Positions 37,101-53,078 are shown, counted from the stretch's first letter. The stretch is 64,000 nt of DNA from Ridgeia piscesae (GCA_025642075.2 JAODUO010001606.1:1-64000); one strand, 5' to 3'. A program made the numbers and translations. The notes: generated by a model from the letters alone, not told the origin.

Positions 37101-40100
37101 ACATAGGCATTGCCAATCTTCAATATAATGTCCAAGTCAGTCGGGGTCAATATGATGCCTGTGTGGCATTAATGACACTTGGGTGTGATATTGCCACACC
37201 CAGTGCACACAGGCCTTATGTTTAGCCACCATTAACTCCTTGTAAATCGATGACAATTGGTGATACAAGCTGTTTAATGAAGGACAGTTATCACAAAGTG
37301 ACAAACAACCAAAGTGGTCTATGTGCAGTCAGAAAATAAAGTAACTAAATAATACAAATATCAGAGGCTACAGAAAGCTGTCTATTTTCATAAATGTCCA
37401 TTCCCTTAACATACAACTTTTGACATACTGGAAAATGAAAAAAGTGGAAAAGGATGTGAAGGAGCATCATGTGAATAGATAACATCATGGAACAGGGATG
37501 ATTTACACAGGGCCTGCAAAATATTAATAATGCAAAATCTATCAGAAACCCATGCTCAGAGGTGCACGGAAATGAAAAGTTATGCAGTGTACATAGTACA
37601 TACAGCATTAATGAATTCATACAAGCTGTCAATGGATGAATATGTTAGGAAACTTATTGAGTTAACTTCATATGGCAGTGAAATGTATTTACTTGCTACT
37701 GGCCAGACAACTGCAGCAGGGAGGGAGTCGTACATTCCAAAAGGTTTTGCAGCTACTTATAACATGGTAGTTCTGAAATTAGTTCCAATTCCAGGAATAC
37801 AGAGTAGATGCGAACTGGATGATGATCAAAGTTGTCCTGGCTTTCCTGCACTGGTGCATGTTATGTACAGTCTTAGAGACACTGAGACCTGTTTATGTGG
37901 TAGGCTAGAGTCATTAGTCTACTGCGCCCTTCTCTTCACATCCACTGCCTCTCCATGTTCCAACTTCTCGACTTCCCGCTTCGTTAAGATAATTATTTTT
38001 TACAGAAATGTCAAATTACATTGGTAATAGTTGGACTGTGGTGTGTCATTTACGAGTTGAAGAGTTTAGTGTAACATTGCAGACGCCTGTGCCACGTTTT
38101 TCCCCATCCGCCTATTACCGAGTTTTTCCAGCATGGTTGCTAGGCAACGGCCTGCTGAGTTGGGGGCTGATGGATGAAGCCTGATGGAGTGGCAGTAATT
38201 AATGTATGGCTGTGGCTGTCATTAGGCCTCTCAAGAGAAACTCCTGACTAGAAGTGCAATGTGAACAAGTCCTTCTTGACTACTCCCAAAGTGTATATGA
38301 ACATATGAAGCGTTCATTTCACCATATAGAATAATGTGCTCTTTTTATGGTTTCTCCAAATGCAATGTGCGATTGTAATAAGATCAAGTATATAGTAACA
38401 ATATTACATTAGCGGTTATGAAAATGGTGTGAAGCTATGCTTTTTATGCAATATAGAGATATTTCCGATGTGGACATGTTTGTAAACTTAATTCAGCACA
38501 GACATAACCATGTGTGAATGAACATAATAATAACCCCAGATGTGTTATGGTATATTTACTGCATGTAAGATTGCAAATTTTACAGAAAAGCACTTAATTT
38601 TTTAACCAGTTATCTGGTCAGTTGCTGACTATAAATATTGCTTTTTGTTGCAGAAACGGGCACGAGGCGAGGATTTACTGAACACAATTTGTGAGAACCT
38701 GAACCTATTAGAAAAGGACTACTTTGCTCTGTCATTCAAGGACAAGAATGACGTCAAGGTGGGTGTTGACACACTGCGGAATGTTCGCGTTATCTTTGTA
38801 CAGATGATCTATGTTGTGTGTATAGTTCAGTAGAAATGATGTTATGGGTGTGAGTTTCTAAGGTTGTAATTAGCTGATGACAATACGACACACTGCTGAC
38901 CCCATACAATGTCAAGCATTTTGGGCCTACTGGAAGATCACAAAACTACAATCTAACTGCATATTGCGCAGAATTGTCATTCTTCGTTTTTGTTACAATA
39001 ATCTTTTCTCATTTTCACAGTCTGTGGTACAATTTTTCTTTGAAACGTTTGTTGATGAAAACATCTGTCTCGAAACATTACTGTGTAAAAGTGAGTGTGA
39101 AAAATGAGAAAAGATCAGTCAAAAACGATCACTAGTTTGAAAAAGTTCGTAATACTGAGCGTTTAGCTGCGAGGTGGGGGGTGGGTGTGGAAACAGGGTA
39201 ACACTTCCTGTTGAGAGTGCTTCAAGTAGGGGATGGGAGGGTAGGAGTCTGCTAACACATTTATGGTGGAGGAATGTGTAGTGTTACCGTGTTGTGTGTC
39301 CATTTGTACTATGCAGTGTGTTTATGCAAGAAGTGACAGTATGAAAAATTGTGTCTTGCTTCACGAGTTCCTCCACTTGTAAAACTGTATGCGTCATCAC
39401 CAAACACAGGTAACCCAAAACGTTCTCCAACGCAAACAAACGTGACACCACTGACAGTGATTACATGACCCGGTGCGGTGCGGTTCTCGTAGGCTGTTTG
39501 TCTGCTAAATATAGAAAAATACTTGTTGCTTACAAATCTGAATCCTGTCTTGTTTTTATGTTCCACCTTTGTTGCACTAGTTAATGTTTGCACTTGATTG
39601 ATAATCAATGGTCAATATTTAATACATTGCAAATACCAAGTTAACAGTTGTGTGCTATTTTCTTCTACAAGAAAACTTAATATTTGGCTGCATTGCTTTT
39701 AAACTTTATAGTTGGATTTTTAAAACAGTAGCTATAACTTATTTGTTGGGAACAGACTTCGTGGTTATCACATATTGCTGAAACTCTTGCTTTCATTATA
39801 TTTTATTACCTTTGACATTTTCCTAATATCCGTAATACTTTTAAAATTTATGATCTGCAATAGGATGTAAACAAATTAGGCAACCAGCTTGTGATGCAAG
39901 ATATTCTTAGTGAACACTTCTTTCTTTGTACTAGGAAAACTTTGTACTAGGAAAACATACTGCTCGTGTAACAGGATCCTGTTTACTGGTGCATGTAAAG
40001 AGTGGAAGGATAATTGGTGAAGTCATTCCCCTGCTTTCAAAACCCGGTAAATGAACTCTGGTTCTGGGTTACCAAGCTTGTTATTATGATGTCAGCCATA

Positions 40101-40210
40101 GGAAACCGGCAACTCCCAGTTCAGCAACATTTCAACATCACTGGGTTAATGTGCTAAACGACTTAAACTGCTGAATTACAGATATTTAAAAGTTTAGCAT
40201 TGTATTTGTC

Positions 40211-40249
<39 letters not shown>

Positions 40250-43200
40250 ATACTTGTGTAACACAGTGCATATCTTTGTTACAGTTCTGGCTGAACAACG
40301 AAAAGAAAATTTCAAAACAGATCAGCAGAAGTAAGTGTCATCCAATATTATCATTTGTGTTATCTGTTGATTAAGGTTACTTGTGTAATTGGTGAGTTTC
40401 CGGCAACCGGATGACAGTTTAGCATCAAATCGAGTTACTATTTAGCAGTGCAATTTTCTCAGTACCAGATGGACACTGGTTTCTCATTTTCAGCTACAGA
40501 TTAGGAAAAAAGTTAACATGAAGTTTGTATTAAATAGTTGTTTTTCATGAAATGAGAAAACTGTGATTACATTGTCACATTAATCATTTGAAAGTGTTAG
40601 CTGGTATTACGGTATTTAAAACTGACTCAGAATTGCAGCCTCCAGAGGCATTTACAAGGAGAAAAAGAGATAATTTCTTGAACTTATATTATTTTTAATG
40701 GCTATCGGGTTTAAGATAAGAATTTTAATATAGTTTCTGTGATGATGACATCTGCACTGAGTTTGTTGTTCTGTGTGGATGTAAACTTGTTACTGAATAA
40801 CTGCACGGTAGGTGTCAGCATTAGAAATGATTGAGACATATTGCTGACAGTAGATGAATTAGACCTGCCTACTAGCACATTACAGGCTGAAAATGTCCCT
40901 TGAATTGGTTAACTGATTGACGACTGTTTTTACATGAGTAGTTAAGTGTGGCTGTTGTAGGAAATATAGACATGGTTGTCACGCAGCTCCTGTCCATCAG
41001 TTACACCATAAACACGTATCCAATGTTTTATTGCCTAACATGGCATCACATAGTAAAAAGGCATGCCTCAATGAAAAACAGCTTGGCAAGTTCTATATAG
41101 ATTTTCTCATATATGCGTTGTTTTACTTTAGCCAAATCTGTGTTTATGGGAAAGTAATTTTACAGCAATCATTCAGTTTAGATGTTATTATTAAATATTA
41201 TAGATGCTTGTGCAGGTTCTGTTTAGTAATGCATGCACTGTGTGTGTTATTCTTTCTGTCCTCCTGTGCACTTCTTGTGTTGTGTGGGTGGTAATTGACG
41301 TGGAGTACCTTTCTACTTTGTCATCAACTACTGTAGAAGTGATGTTGATTCTGGCACCTTGGGGTAGTGGCTGTAGGGGTAATAGCCGGTGTAATGAGAC
41401 ATCGACAAGTAAAAAGGGGCAAATAACTAGCCCAGTGTGTGTCCTGAGCGTGGGTTGAACCTACCCGGGTGTATCCATTCTGTGAGGGCGACTACCCTGC
41501 AGCTTTCATCTATCACCCCTGGAACTGGAGCTCTGCTGGGTGACACAGGCTCTGTGGGAATGGGGGTGACAGATGACAGCTTTGTGTCCTGTGGCAGCTG
41601 GGTGCTTTGTGATAAACCTTCACACTGGGCCCAGGTTGCATGACATTGCCTTTGTCATGTAACCCACTGCTGGGTTTCTCAACAGGTTACACTTTCCCCC
41701 CTGTATGGTCTACCCCCATGTTGTTGATCTCCACCATTCGTTTTCATGTGTACTGAAATTGGGTCTGAACTTTATTGTTTGTTTTCTTGGTTTAATTCAC
41801 CCATTGTAAGATACTGATAGTGAGGTTCATGTCCTGCTTTTAATGTTGTTGCGCTCCATTGCTGCCTGGCCTGGCGATATCCCTTCCTCTTGTCGTCTTC
41901 TGTTCTTCTAACATTCCTTTTAATTCTCCTAATTTGGATGTGGTTTTTGCCATTTTCTGTGGACATCTGGGCTTTCCATGGAGCAGAAATAATTTCAGAG
42001 TTTTTTATTATGCAGTAATGACTAAACTACATGTGTGGTTAATAAGTCATCTACCGATCTATTATGCACCGATCTATCAAGACTCTCTGACAAATGTCTT
42101 GCCTACACGGCATCGTCAGTTTACTTCTGGTTGTTTGCTGGCATTATCTAAGCACTGCAGGGTGCTGCTGTGATATATGCTGTTCTTTTTCTCTCCAAAT
42201 TATAGTATCACTGTCTGGGTTGAGCGTCCCTGCAGGTGGCATCCACTACAATACTTGGGTATATTTCTATTTCAAATAGTTGACTTCTCTTGGAGTTGAC
42301 ATTGAATTTCTGGACTCCATTGATGTAGCACGTCCCAAAGAGCAAACAGAAAATTGCTTTTTTATTTCTGATTCAGCAGATGCTGGTTTGAGTGAGTGTC
42401 GTTTTGTGTAAATTGCATCCTGGCACCATATGCATTATAACCAGTCGCCTCAATGTTCCATCAGGACATAATTGCCTGGCCAGGTGGCAGTTCTTGTAGC
42501 TAATGATCCTGCTAATGCTCAAATAGCTAAGCTATAACCGATCACTGGTGTGGGAGTGTTGTCAGCTCGTGTCATTTATCTTTTTGGCTCCGGGAGAGTA
42601 GCTGGAGGAGTAGCTGGGTGGGATGAACCATGTGCACTTTGGCTTTGTTATTGTTGCACGTTCTCGTGCTTGTTTTGCTTCATCCTTATTGTTACACTGT
42701 CTGGGTTGTTGGTTAGTTGGAACACATTTGCCATTGCCATGATAAAGGAGGATGTAGCTACAGATGGACATTTGTAGTTGTGGCTACATGCCCACGTGAA
42801 AAACAACACAATCAGCAGAGCAGGAAATTGACTATTGTCAGGGATTGTTTCAACTGTATTTTCAGAAAATATAAAACTTCATTGTTGTCACGATTGAGTA
42901 CAAATATAGGGACATAAAATACATTAAAATAATAAATTTACTGGAAGGGCTATTATCTTTGCATTTGTAAAATGTACCGAATAAAGATTTTAAGAGCTCG
43001 GTTAAAATTATTTAATTAGTTTCCGTAACATTTGGCCTACCAGGACAGATCTAGGTGCCTCTGTGTGGATACCACAAAGACATTGACCCCAGAGAATGTT
43101 GGCAAGGTTACATTTACCATATTACAAGTGTGTTTGATTGTATTGGTGGTCCTAAAAAGTAACTGGCGTTGAGGTTTGACTTCTGACACACTGGGGTTGT

Positions 43201-46200
43201 ATCTAGGGAATGAAAAGTCCCAGGGGTTGAGCATAGAAGCCCTAGCAGAGCAGGGGACCCAGCAGCTGAAAATGGCTTGTCGTGGGTTTAGGGTAACCCA
43301 ACCTAGGCATGGCAGGTGGGCTGTCACTCATGTCTTCTCCCTCCATTACTCCCAGTCTTCCCACTGCCACAAGGCCACCAAGACTCCCATGTAGCCGGTG
43401 AGATTCGCAAATAGCTGCTGTGTGTGCCTGGCTTCTGTCTGACTAATGTGTCTCCCCAGAGCCAACACACTTCTGTGTTGAGAGATTCCCAAGTCAGCTG
43501 TAAAAACTGGCCTGGCTGGCACTGCACTGGTGTGAGCGGCTGGCACACTGACAGGGCAGGACACCTCTGTGCCCCAACACTGACAATTCAGAGGGAACCA
43601 GTTTATATAAAAAAGCCCCACATGATTTTATTATAGGCTCGGACTTAGGGGTTTATAACTACCATTTTTTTTACTGAATAGGTCACTGGACTTTGTCCTC
43701 GGTTCCACATCAGTGAACATAATTGTGAGCTAAGATTTCTCTGGTTTATGCCCAGGCCAATTTTTCATTGTAAACCAGTTACTTGGATGGATAATGAACT
43801 ATCATAATTTGTTCTGATATTTTCATTATAATTAGTTACATTACAAATATGTTTAATGGCATTGGTACACTAAACATGTTAACAACCCCTGGTCTCAATG
43901 CGTTTGAAGACTTTTGGGACAGTCTTCTGTAGTGCCAAAGTCAATTGACTTGTCTATTCAGGCGGCCAGGTATAATTACCTGTATACAGTTTGTACTAGA
44001 CATTCCTCCTAGTTGATTACAATGAGGCTAAGCTGTGAACCACAAGTCAGTTGACTCTGTTTAGATGTCTGTTTGTCTGCTAATGCCTGCCAGACAATCA
44101 CCAACAAATGTTTGCCAGACGCTTGGTTTACAATTGGGTCAGATCATAAATATACACCAATGAAGGAGATATATGATAGCGCAGGCATATAATTGTTTAC
44201 CGAGTTTATATTAGTAACTTGGCTGTCTGGCATTTCATATTACTGATTGTAAGTGATAGCTGGACTGGCATAGAGCCATCTTCCCTTGTAGTACAGTGTC
44301 ATTGGGTAAGACGATACTTGCCACAGTTGTGGGTTGTTGTTTACTATAACTACTGGACCCAGTCAGGTAAAGCTTTCTGTGTGAAAAACAACAATTTTCT
44401 AGCGCAGGGCTCAGTTTCCTTGGCAGGTTGACTTTTGTACTGTTGGTGTTGCTGAAATGTGTACAAGTGCAGCTAAATTTGACCCGCCATACAAAGTACA
44501 AGTCTGAGAATGCCAAGCTGCGCTACACCTGAGTAGCTTCTAAATGGTGTGTCATTGTACGGCTGCTTTTTCCTGGTATTGGCAAGCTGCCAAGTCTGAG
44601 AGCGAGACAAATGGACATCCTTTCATTGTTAACAAGTAGAGATGCGCAGTGTCATTAACTATTTATGCCATAGTAGTTTGCAGCGAAAACAACCAGAAGC
44701 CAGATATATTTATTTCATGAACTATTTATGCCGTAGTGTGTTTTAAATGGTTCAGACGCAAAGTTGAAAATTCTGAATAGTATCTGTTATTGCAACTGCC
44801 CATCAATTCTGAATAATATCTGTTATTGCAACTTATTCGTATTTTGCACAGCACAGAGTAACTTGAAGGAAATACAATGCAAATTTACAGACTGTTCCAC
44901 AAACCAATGTTCTCCTGCATAATGTAATTCAGTACAGAACAAGGATACATTGCTCTAAGTGGATGTTTGTTACTTTGGGAACTGGAAAGCCATACTGCAA
45001 GAAGTCACGGTTTTAGTTTTGGTGCATATTAATTTAGAAAGTGTCTCTAATTAGTGAAAGAGCTGAGGTGACCCGATGCCAAATTTTTTTATTAGTCGTT
45101 TTCAGTATCTATGCCTTTTCAGACGAGGCATTGATCGGATGTAATGAAACGTATAGATGTAAAAGAACGCTGCGTAGCAACGCATGAGTAGCCATGCTTT
45201 ATGGCATTCCCCACACGCAGGATGACATTGTAAAGACACAGAGTCGCTGTTTGTGCCTGTGTAGTTGCCTATCAGTCACAACTGTTACTGCGATATGCCA
45301 TCTCCTTGAATCTCAAGCAATTTAACCCTGGGTCAAACACCTTTTGTGAAGCAGTCTAGGGTGTCACTGCTGATGTTAGAGGGGTGTGTGCGTGGGAGTG
45401 TGAGAAAGTTGGCAGTGGGATATTTCAATATGAATGGATGAGGTCAAAGACCTTATTTCAACGTTGTGTTACTGGAAACTAATTGTGTGGCAAGCTGAAG
45501 TTTGAAGATTGGTGCCTGATCATGTTTCTTCCAAAATTAAGATATTGCAGTTAGGATATTATAATTAAAGACCAATGATAAAAATAGCAGATACTCACAG
45601 ATTGCACTGGGATTGGCAAAGTGCAGTTCCTATTTTGTATCACTGGATTATTTAGTGTATCTATGTAGTGAAGACAGGTATTTTGCATATGGTTTTGTCA
45701 TACATATTTTATACTGAGCATTATTTAACATTTTTGATTGCCACAAACTTTGTAGATATCCACAGCATTCTTTGCAAACACACCCGGTCGGAGCATATCA
45801 TGTTTAATTTAGAAGAACATGCAAAAAATAGGTGCTTGATGATTTTGTGCTTTGTTGCAAGGAACACATATCATAAATTGGCGTACGGTCTAAAGGGTTA
45901 AAGCCCTTTTAATTTGACAGGAATTGCAGTGGGTCATTTAGATGAAAAACTTACTTGTAAATATATACATCATCATGCTATGACTGATTGTACTTAGATT
46001 AATAAATGACATGCCACACACACATTACATGGGAAGTGCATTCGTACAGATGTCACAGTGGCGCCACACTGTGCACCAGGCACGAAGCTGGCTCCTAAAC
46101 TTGAGCATTCTGCATGGAAGTGATTTGGCGGGTGCAAGGAAGTGTTAAATATTTACATTCAGATTCAGTATTTTTACATGGTTTTATTGCTTCAAGTATT

Positions 46201-49200
46201 GCCAGTTGAAGTAGAAATAAACTACCAGTTTCAAACCAGATGAAGGTACTGGTGCGGTGGACATGCCGTGGCTGGACATGCACAGAAGTCTGTGGGGGGG
46301 GGGTTGCTACACCCAACTGTCTCTCACAGTAAGCCAGAACTACAAAGTTGCCACTCCAACACTTAAACCCAAAGTATAAAGTGCATGCAGATAGCACTTG
46401 AATGAGATAACTGGCTAATTAGTGTGTTTATATGGAGGTGTACCCAGGAACATGCTCATGGATTGTGTCCTGGACCAGGGTCAGCACAGGGATTATCAAG
46501 TACACAGTTGGCAATGGAACCAATTTTTAATTGCTTGTCGGCACAACAAAAGATGAAATATGAAATGTTTAGTAGGAAGTTTTGAAAAGTGGATGATGGT
46601 AGGTTGATGATAGGATGGAATGGATACAGCTAAAAGGAAGTGGTGGGCAGAAACTTCCGGACCAGTAGCTTTGATTATTTTTTCTTTAAAATGCAGGCTA
46701 CTTCATATTCTGATATTACGAACGCCTGGTCTGGGAATAACTTAACGTCTTGGAAAGTACAATTCTTCTTAGTTATAAAAGTCATGTTCTTATAGGCCTC
46801 TGCATTTTGTTATGTGTGGTTTTAGATTTTCATGATCCACCTTTAATTTAATACTTTCTCCCACCTGAAATGCCTGTTGCTGGGCTTTCAGCAATAGCGT
46901 GACTTTACCACTCATCCATGGTGTCTCGTTTGGATATATCAAAACAATTTTACCAGTCAGTCACAGTGTCAACCAATTTAGAAACAATGCTATCTATACG
47001 AGTCATAAAAACAGTCCTAGAGATTAATTGCCACAGCAATTAGGTCCTCAGACTAGACTGATCTTAAACCAGAAATATCAAAAGAGTTGTTTGTTTTCAT
47101 GGGTATATTAATGACAAACTGCGTTTGTTTACTTTATTTGACATTAATGATATATAGTACATGAATTGCTGTCAGCTTGCTGTGGCTACAACAATGATGT
47201 ATACCCAACCACAAGCCATGCAGGACTTATCTCGCAGGAGAGAGATTAAGCGTTCTGTCCTGTTAATCTCTACACCTTTTCATTGTACTGACAGATCGAT
47301 TACCTTGCTTTCAGGTGCCGGCTGGCACTTTTCCTTTGAAGTGAAGTTCTACCCCCCAGACCCCGCCCAGCTGCAGGAGGACATCACAAGGTGGGTGTAG
47401 ATCTCCCGCCCTCAGGGGCAATAGTAGGCATTTGTGTTCCTCATGTCATCAGACCCATAGGCCCTCCTACAGTGGAAGGAGATGCCTCAGCCTTCGGGCA
47501 ACTGTTGCCTTTTGTCCATGTGCTCTAACAGCTGCTACATAACTCCCAGCTGCCCTCTAACCCTGGCTGGCCATGTAACTGGCTAAGAAATGTCCGGTTT
47601 GTACCAACAATTTAAACCTGTTTTCAACCACAAACGTTAGTTTTCCCCACATATCAGTGCTGAAGGAGTTGACACCATTGTTATCTGGTTTGTTGTCAAT
47701 TGTCATGTCTGTATTCTAGATAAGAACTATCTAGATATCACATGTTCTTGAGTCACTGTGTTTCGTAGCATTTTTATACATATTGTCCGTAATATTTTTC
47801 CGTAGTTCCATATTCAGTGTACAAGTATTAATGAAGAAGTCACCAAATATTAAATGTCAACACAAATGAACAGAGGTAGTGACCATATTATTTTAGCTGG
47901 ACATGAGGAACTGTAAGCAAAATATGCTTGTCTGATTATGTACACAGAGATAACTAGATAACTAAGTGCATTGGATCGTTAAAATAATTGCATAACCCCT
48001 TCACACACTTTCTATCTTGCCATCAGTGACAGTGATAATTTTCAGAAATGATTATCTGTACTTACTCACCATGCAGGGCAGTGACAGCATGTGTCCTGAA
48101 TCAAGTTTGTAATAATGATTGATGGTAATAATAATTGTTTGCTGTTTTATATACTTTCAAAATAATTTATAAGTAAATGTAAATATTAACAGTTGTAATA
48201 ATGCATTGATAAATTAATACAAGCAATAAATAATTACATTGTAACATTTAAAAATCCCACCAACAACAGTAGCTACATATGAAGTGACCAACAAGAAATA
48301 GTACATGGTAATGTGAGATTATATTATCCACACTGCAAGCAACATCATCCCAAAATAAAATGTGTTAATAGATTTGTCATTTGGATGATCCATTACTGGC
48401 CATGTTTGTAGCAGTGAAATCAATTGTTTCAGATACCAGCTGGCACTGCAGATCAGGAGTGACATCCTGTCCGGAAAGTAAGTACAAACAATTATACCTT
48501 TTGGATGTGTATCTTAAAATGTCACCTGGTGATAATATTATATTCACTTGTCGCTCATTTATCCTATGGAACCACTTGCATTCTTGGAAGCATCGACAGA
48601 AACCCTCTTCAATGTGGTGTGGTATTAAATAGATGTTAATTTATTATATATCCAAATTTAAATAGGATGCATAGCATGTATAGAATAGTATAATTATATT
48701 AAACAGGAAGAATATGTTGAAATGCAAAACTGCATTGTTACATACAAAATTATAATCTGCATATGTACAATGCTATGTTGTTATCCCCTGAAACGTCATC
48801 AGTATATCGGCTACGGATGCAAGTGGGTGATAAACTTAGTACAGTTTTATTGTTCGTATCACGCGGTCCTGAACCAAGCGCCCGTCTCTAGTATTTCTTT
48901 ATGGTGTTTAAATGACGTCACTGATCCTACACTGCATCATAAACAACATAATGGATGTGCATCAAATGTCACCCTTTTTAGTTGCGTATAAAGACACATT
49001 AGCAAGTCTATTCTGCAGACTAGACTAATTACTTGATTACGTGACCTTGTTATAGAAGAGACGCTTGTATTCATCCTCATATAGAATTGGTTAGTCCCCA
49101 GACAGACATTTGTCATGGCCATATTGAGAACTCACACGCCTGCAGCATGACTGACACTGAATCAAATTGCGCTTACAAAGCCGACAGACTTTCAATAACG

Positions 49201-52200
49201 CTAGCAACACAAGCGCAGTTTTGAAGTTAAAATTAATCTACATATTTCTTAAATCTGCAGTGGCCCCTGTGTGTATTTTCTGCTCTGAATTCACGAACAT
49301 CCCACCGCGACGACTTGATCTATAAATAAATAAAATGCGGATGCTTGCGTCATCTCATCAGGATGTGAGCTGCGTGCTTCTTGTGATGTGTATTAGTAAT
49401 AACCGGCGTGAACGGCCAGGGGGAAAGGGTTAACCATATGCGCATATGTCTGCATGATGGTTGCTGTCTGATTGGTGTGGGGTGCTGTGCCGTGGGGATG
49501 GCACGGCTCCAGCCGGAGCTGTGGTTGACACGGCCTCCTCCCCGGCGCCTCCCTTCTGGCCATGCATAAACAATGCGTGAAGCCGTCACAGGCACTTGCA
49601 TGTGTTTGCGTGCCGACAATGACCATTGATTTTTGCCCGGTGTCTGCAAAACGGATTAATGAGCACTGATGAAAAATGACAGCCACTGTTTGCAGTGAGC
49701 AGTGTTGCGCGCCGCAGCAGTAATATCTCACGGCAGTGTTTCAGGTGTTGGCCAAACGTAAATCGAGTCGTGTGTTATCTGCGCGTGTGCATGTCGCTGT
49801 GCATGTCGCAGTCACTGCCAGATACAATAGCTGGTTGTATGATAGCAGCGACACGGCCACTCCACTTGTCATTCATCCTCCGCTTTATAAAAAAACACCA
49901 GTGCCTGGGAACATTGAATGGGCATAAAGCGGTGCTCGCGCGGTGACGTACCGGCGCCTGCTGGCACTAGGGTGGCGCCAGCGCTTTTAATGTGAACAGA
50001 ATGTCAAGCCAAAGCAACGCACCGCAGCGGGATTGTGGCACTGCTGCCGACCTGACCGGGCAGGTTGCCATGGAAACGAGCATTGTCTGCTTGAGCATGC
50101 TGGCTTGGCTGGCTGTGGTAATAAACGAATGGTCGAGCAGGCAGGAAGTGTTTAGTTGGAGGGGATGCAAGGCACCGCGGCTTGTTTACTTTTTATTCTT
50201 GTGTCAGTGGTGTCATAAAGACACATTTCATGTGTTATACGTGCATAGTTTCACGAAGAACTCAGATGTTTCTGCAGTTTTACTGAATATAACAGCTTTA
50301 GAGGTCTCACATAAATCTGCTGCGATATGATCATCACTGCACGTGAAATAAATTGCTACAGTGGTGTCACCTGGTGACTGAATGCAAGGTGATGCTTTTT
50401 GGGTCGTAAAACATGTAATGTTTTTAGGACTGTGTCAACTTGTGACACTGTCACTTACACAGTTGTTAGGGAAGTTAATTGGAGTTTGATACTGTGCTGT
50501 CCTATTAGTGCATCCCTCCAATTTTCTCTGGCTCAGGCTGAGACAGTTGAAACACTTAAACATTAGCATGTCGGTTTTGTCCACATACCCTGTCTCAAAG
50601 TACGACCATAGACTTTTTTGTTTCTGTGTTATGTAGTTCTGAGAAATGAAGCCTAACGATTGCAGCTAGTGTCAACTGGATGGGATCATTGTGGTACAAT
50701 CACAGCTTGGCTTATTCACAGGACACATTTGTGCACAGCGAATTAGCTCATTTAATCAATTGTGGCTTCGACATAAATGGCAGGATCAGATTGCTGAAGT
50801 AGAAATACCAAAGCCACTCTATGTTATGAAGCATTATAATTATGTAGAATATGGCCAAATCACCTCTGCATGGCTAAATGCGTCTCTGAATGACCAGATC
50901 CACTTCCACATGACCAGATCCATCTTCGTAACCTGTCAGGATGTCATCTTATTATGTGTGATTCTCGGTGCACTTTTTACTTACATTGTATACAAGTGAT
51001 ACAGTAAAATCAATTGCATTAAAAAAATAAACAGAAAAGAGAAATTCACCAAGAAGAAAATGCAGTAAAAATAATATTAGGAAAGTTTAAGCTTAACAGA
51101 ATAACGATGGGTGCATTTTTAAAAGTGAGACAAACACATTACCCGGTAAACAAGGTTGCACTAAGAAGTGAAATTGTAAAAGAAAGTGAAATTGTAAATA
51201 AGTTGAAAATGTGTATGTAGTTTAAATTGTTTACACTGATGTACTTGCGTTGTAGACTGCCCTGTTCGTTCGTCACACATGCCCTGCTTGGGTCGTACAC
51301 GGTGCAGGCTGAGCTGGGAGACTACGATCCCGAGGAACATGGCGTTGGCATCGCCTACATTCAAGAGTTCCACTTTGCCCCCAACCAGACGGAAGAACTG
51401 CTTGAGAAGATTGCTGAGCTCCACAAGACCCACAGGTGTGTTAACAAATGCTGTCACTCTACAGTCTCCTTGGTAATACAGCAACCTTTCAATTAGGTTC
51501 ACTTGAAGACATTTCCAGGTTATTATTGTAACAGTAAAGTAAAAAAAATTTGCTTTGGCCCAGTCCGTATGGAGACTTTAATACTTTGGTTCTACTACAA
51601 ATGTCAGTGCAAAGCTTATGCAGATGCTTCAGTTTAATAAAGTGTACAATGGTTTTAGGTTGCCAGCTTGGTTGTGTTACGCATTGTAAATGCATTTGAA
51701 ATATTTAATTTTTATATAAAATCTATGCAAATGACTGAAATTCACGTATCAAAACAACTTTGCATAGTACACACTATGAGGGTTAATTATTGAAAGAAAT
51801 AACATAACATGGCACACGAAATGAAGAATTTAATGTTGACTGTTATTTACATCTACATCAGAAACATGTGTTTGGTCAGTCAAGGGCTGACATTCCAAAG
51901 CAATTTGCATGTGTGGCCAGCCTGCTGGGCGGGCCTTCTGTTGTTATTCTTGGAAATTGCCTTGTGATGGCGTCCTGTCACCCCTGTCACTGTCGCTTTG
52001 TCACGGTTGCTTTGTGGTTGTGCATGTTTGGTGTTATGTTGATCCCTCAAGGCATGGGGAAGGTTAGTGTGCCCCTGGTATGGGGTAACTGATTAGAGAA
52101 GGGGTTTTTCTGTGAACGTGGGAGTCGTGGGAGAATGGTAGGGTAGCATAAACATTTTTTCTCTAACAATCGATTTTTGGCAGAAAAAACAGCGAGCAGT

Positions 52201-53010
52201 TTTAATTTGGTCTTGGCTGAGTAATTTTTTATTTATTTTCATATCATTTCTTTTTAATAACCTTTGAACATCGCATCATGTGATCAGCCTTTGGTAGTGA
52301 TTCAGGGGAACTTAATTAGACTCACTAGACGACATAGCCACTCAGCACATATTATTAAAATATATTTGTCTTGTATATATGTGTTGTCTTATTATACACT
52401 TTATTAAGTTTCGGTAAAATATGCTACAATCCTGAAAAACCGAACATAAAACCTTGCAAAAGGCTTATGTGGTGTTGTGGTTCACCATATAATTCAACAG
52501 TTGTTTTGATTAATCCCCTCCAGAAGTATCAATAAAATATAACCAATTGATCAACAATACCAGTACAATTTATTATTGATGACCATTGTGTCAGAGTAAG
52601 TGAGCCCCCAAGTTCTCATTGAAATGTGTTTGCCAGTCACTCACGTGAGAATTATAATCAAAACAAACCAGCCAATTGCAGTAAATATGCAGGCTGCACT
52701 TGAACTTAACCAGTTGTTGACAAAGTTGTGATTTTATAGGGGACAGACTCCATCCGAAGCTGAGTTGCACTACCTGGAAAATGCCAAGAAACTGGCCATG
52801 TACGGTGTGGACCTCCACAAAGCAAGGGTAAGTCACAGATTCTATTAGATCTACATCCATTATTTTGATTTTGTAGTCATGGTAACCTTGTGGCTAAGGG
52901 GTTGTGTGATGTTAAAGATTTGCGCACTCATTGTCTGTTATGAAAAAAACAGTTCATGTTCATGCAAACTGCCGAGTTCTCGAATGTTATGCATAGGGTG
53001 GTTCCTCTCA

Positions 53011-53078
<68 letters not shown>

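Noticed and set aside
37530..38027. 165-codon open frame inside a 4.1 intron
   Set aside because: No domain, no splice connection and no promoter. It is long for AT-rich DNA, but I cannot support it as a gene.
41430..41700. Possible second SINE (B-box-like gggttgaacctaccc)
   Set aside because: No A-box at the right distance and no shared body with the SINE at 9290-9568.
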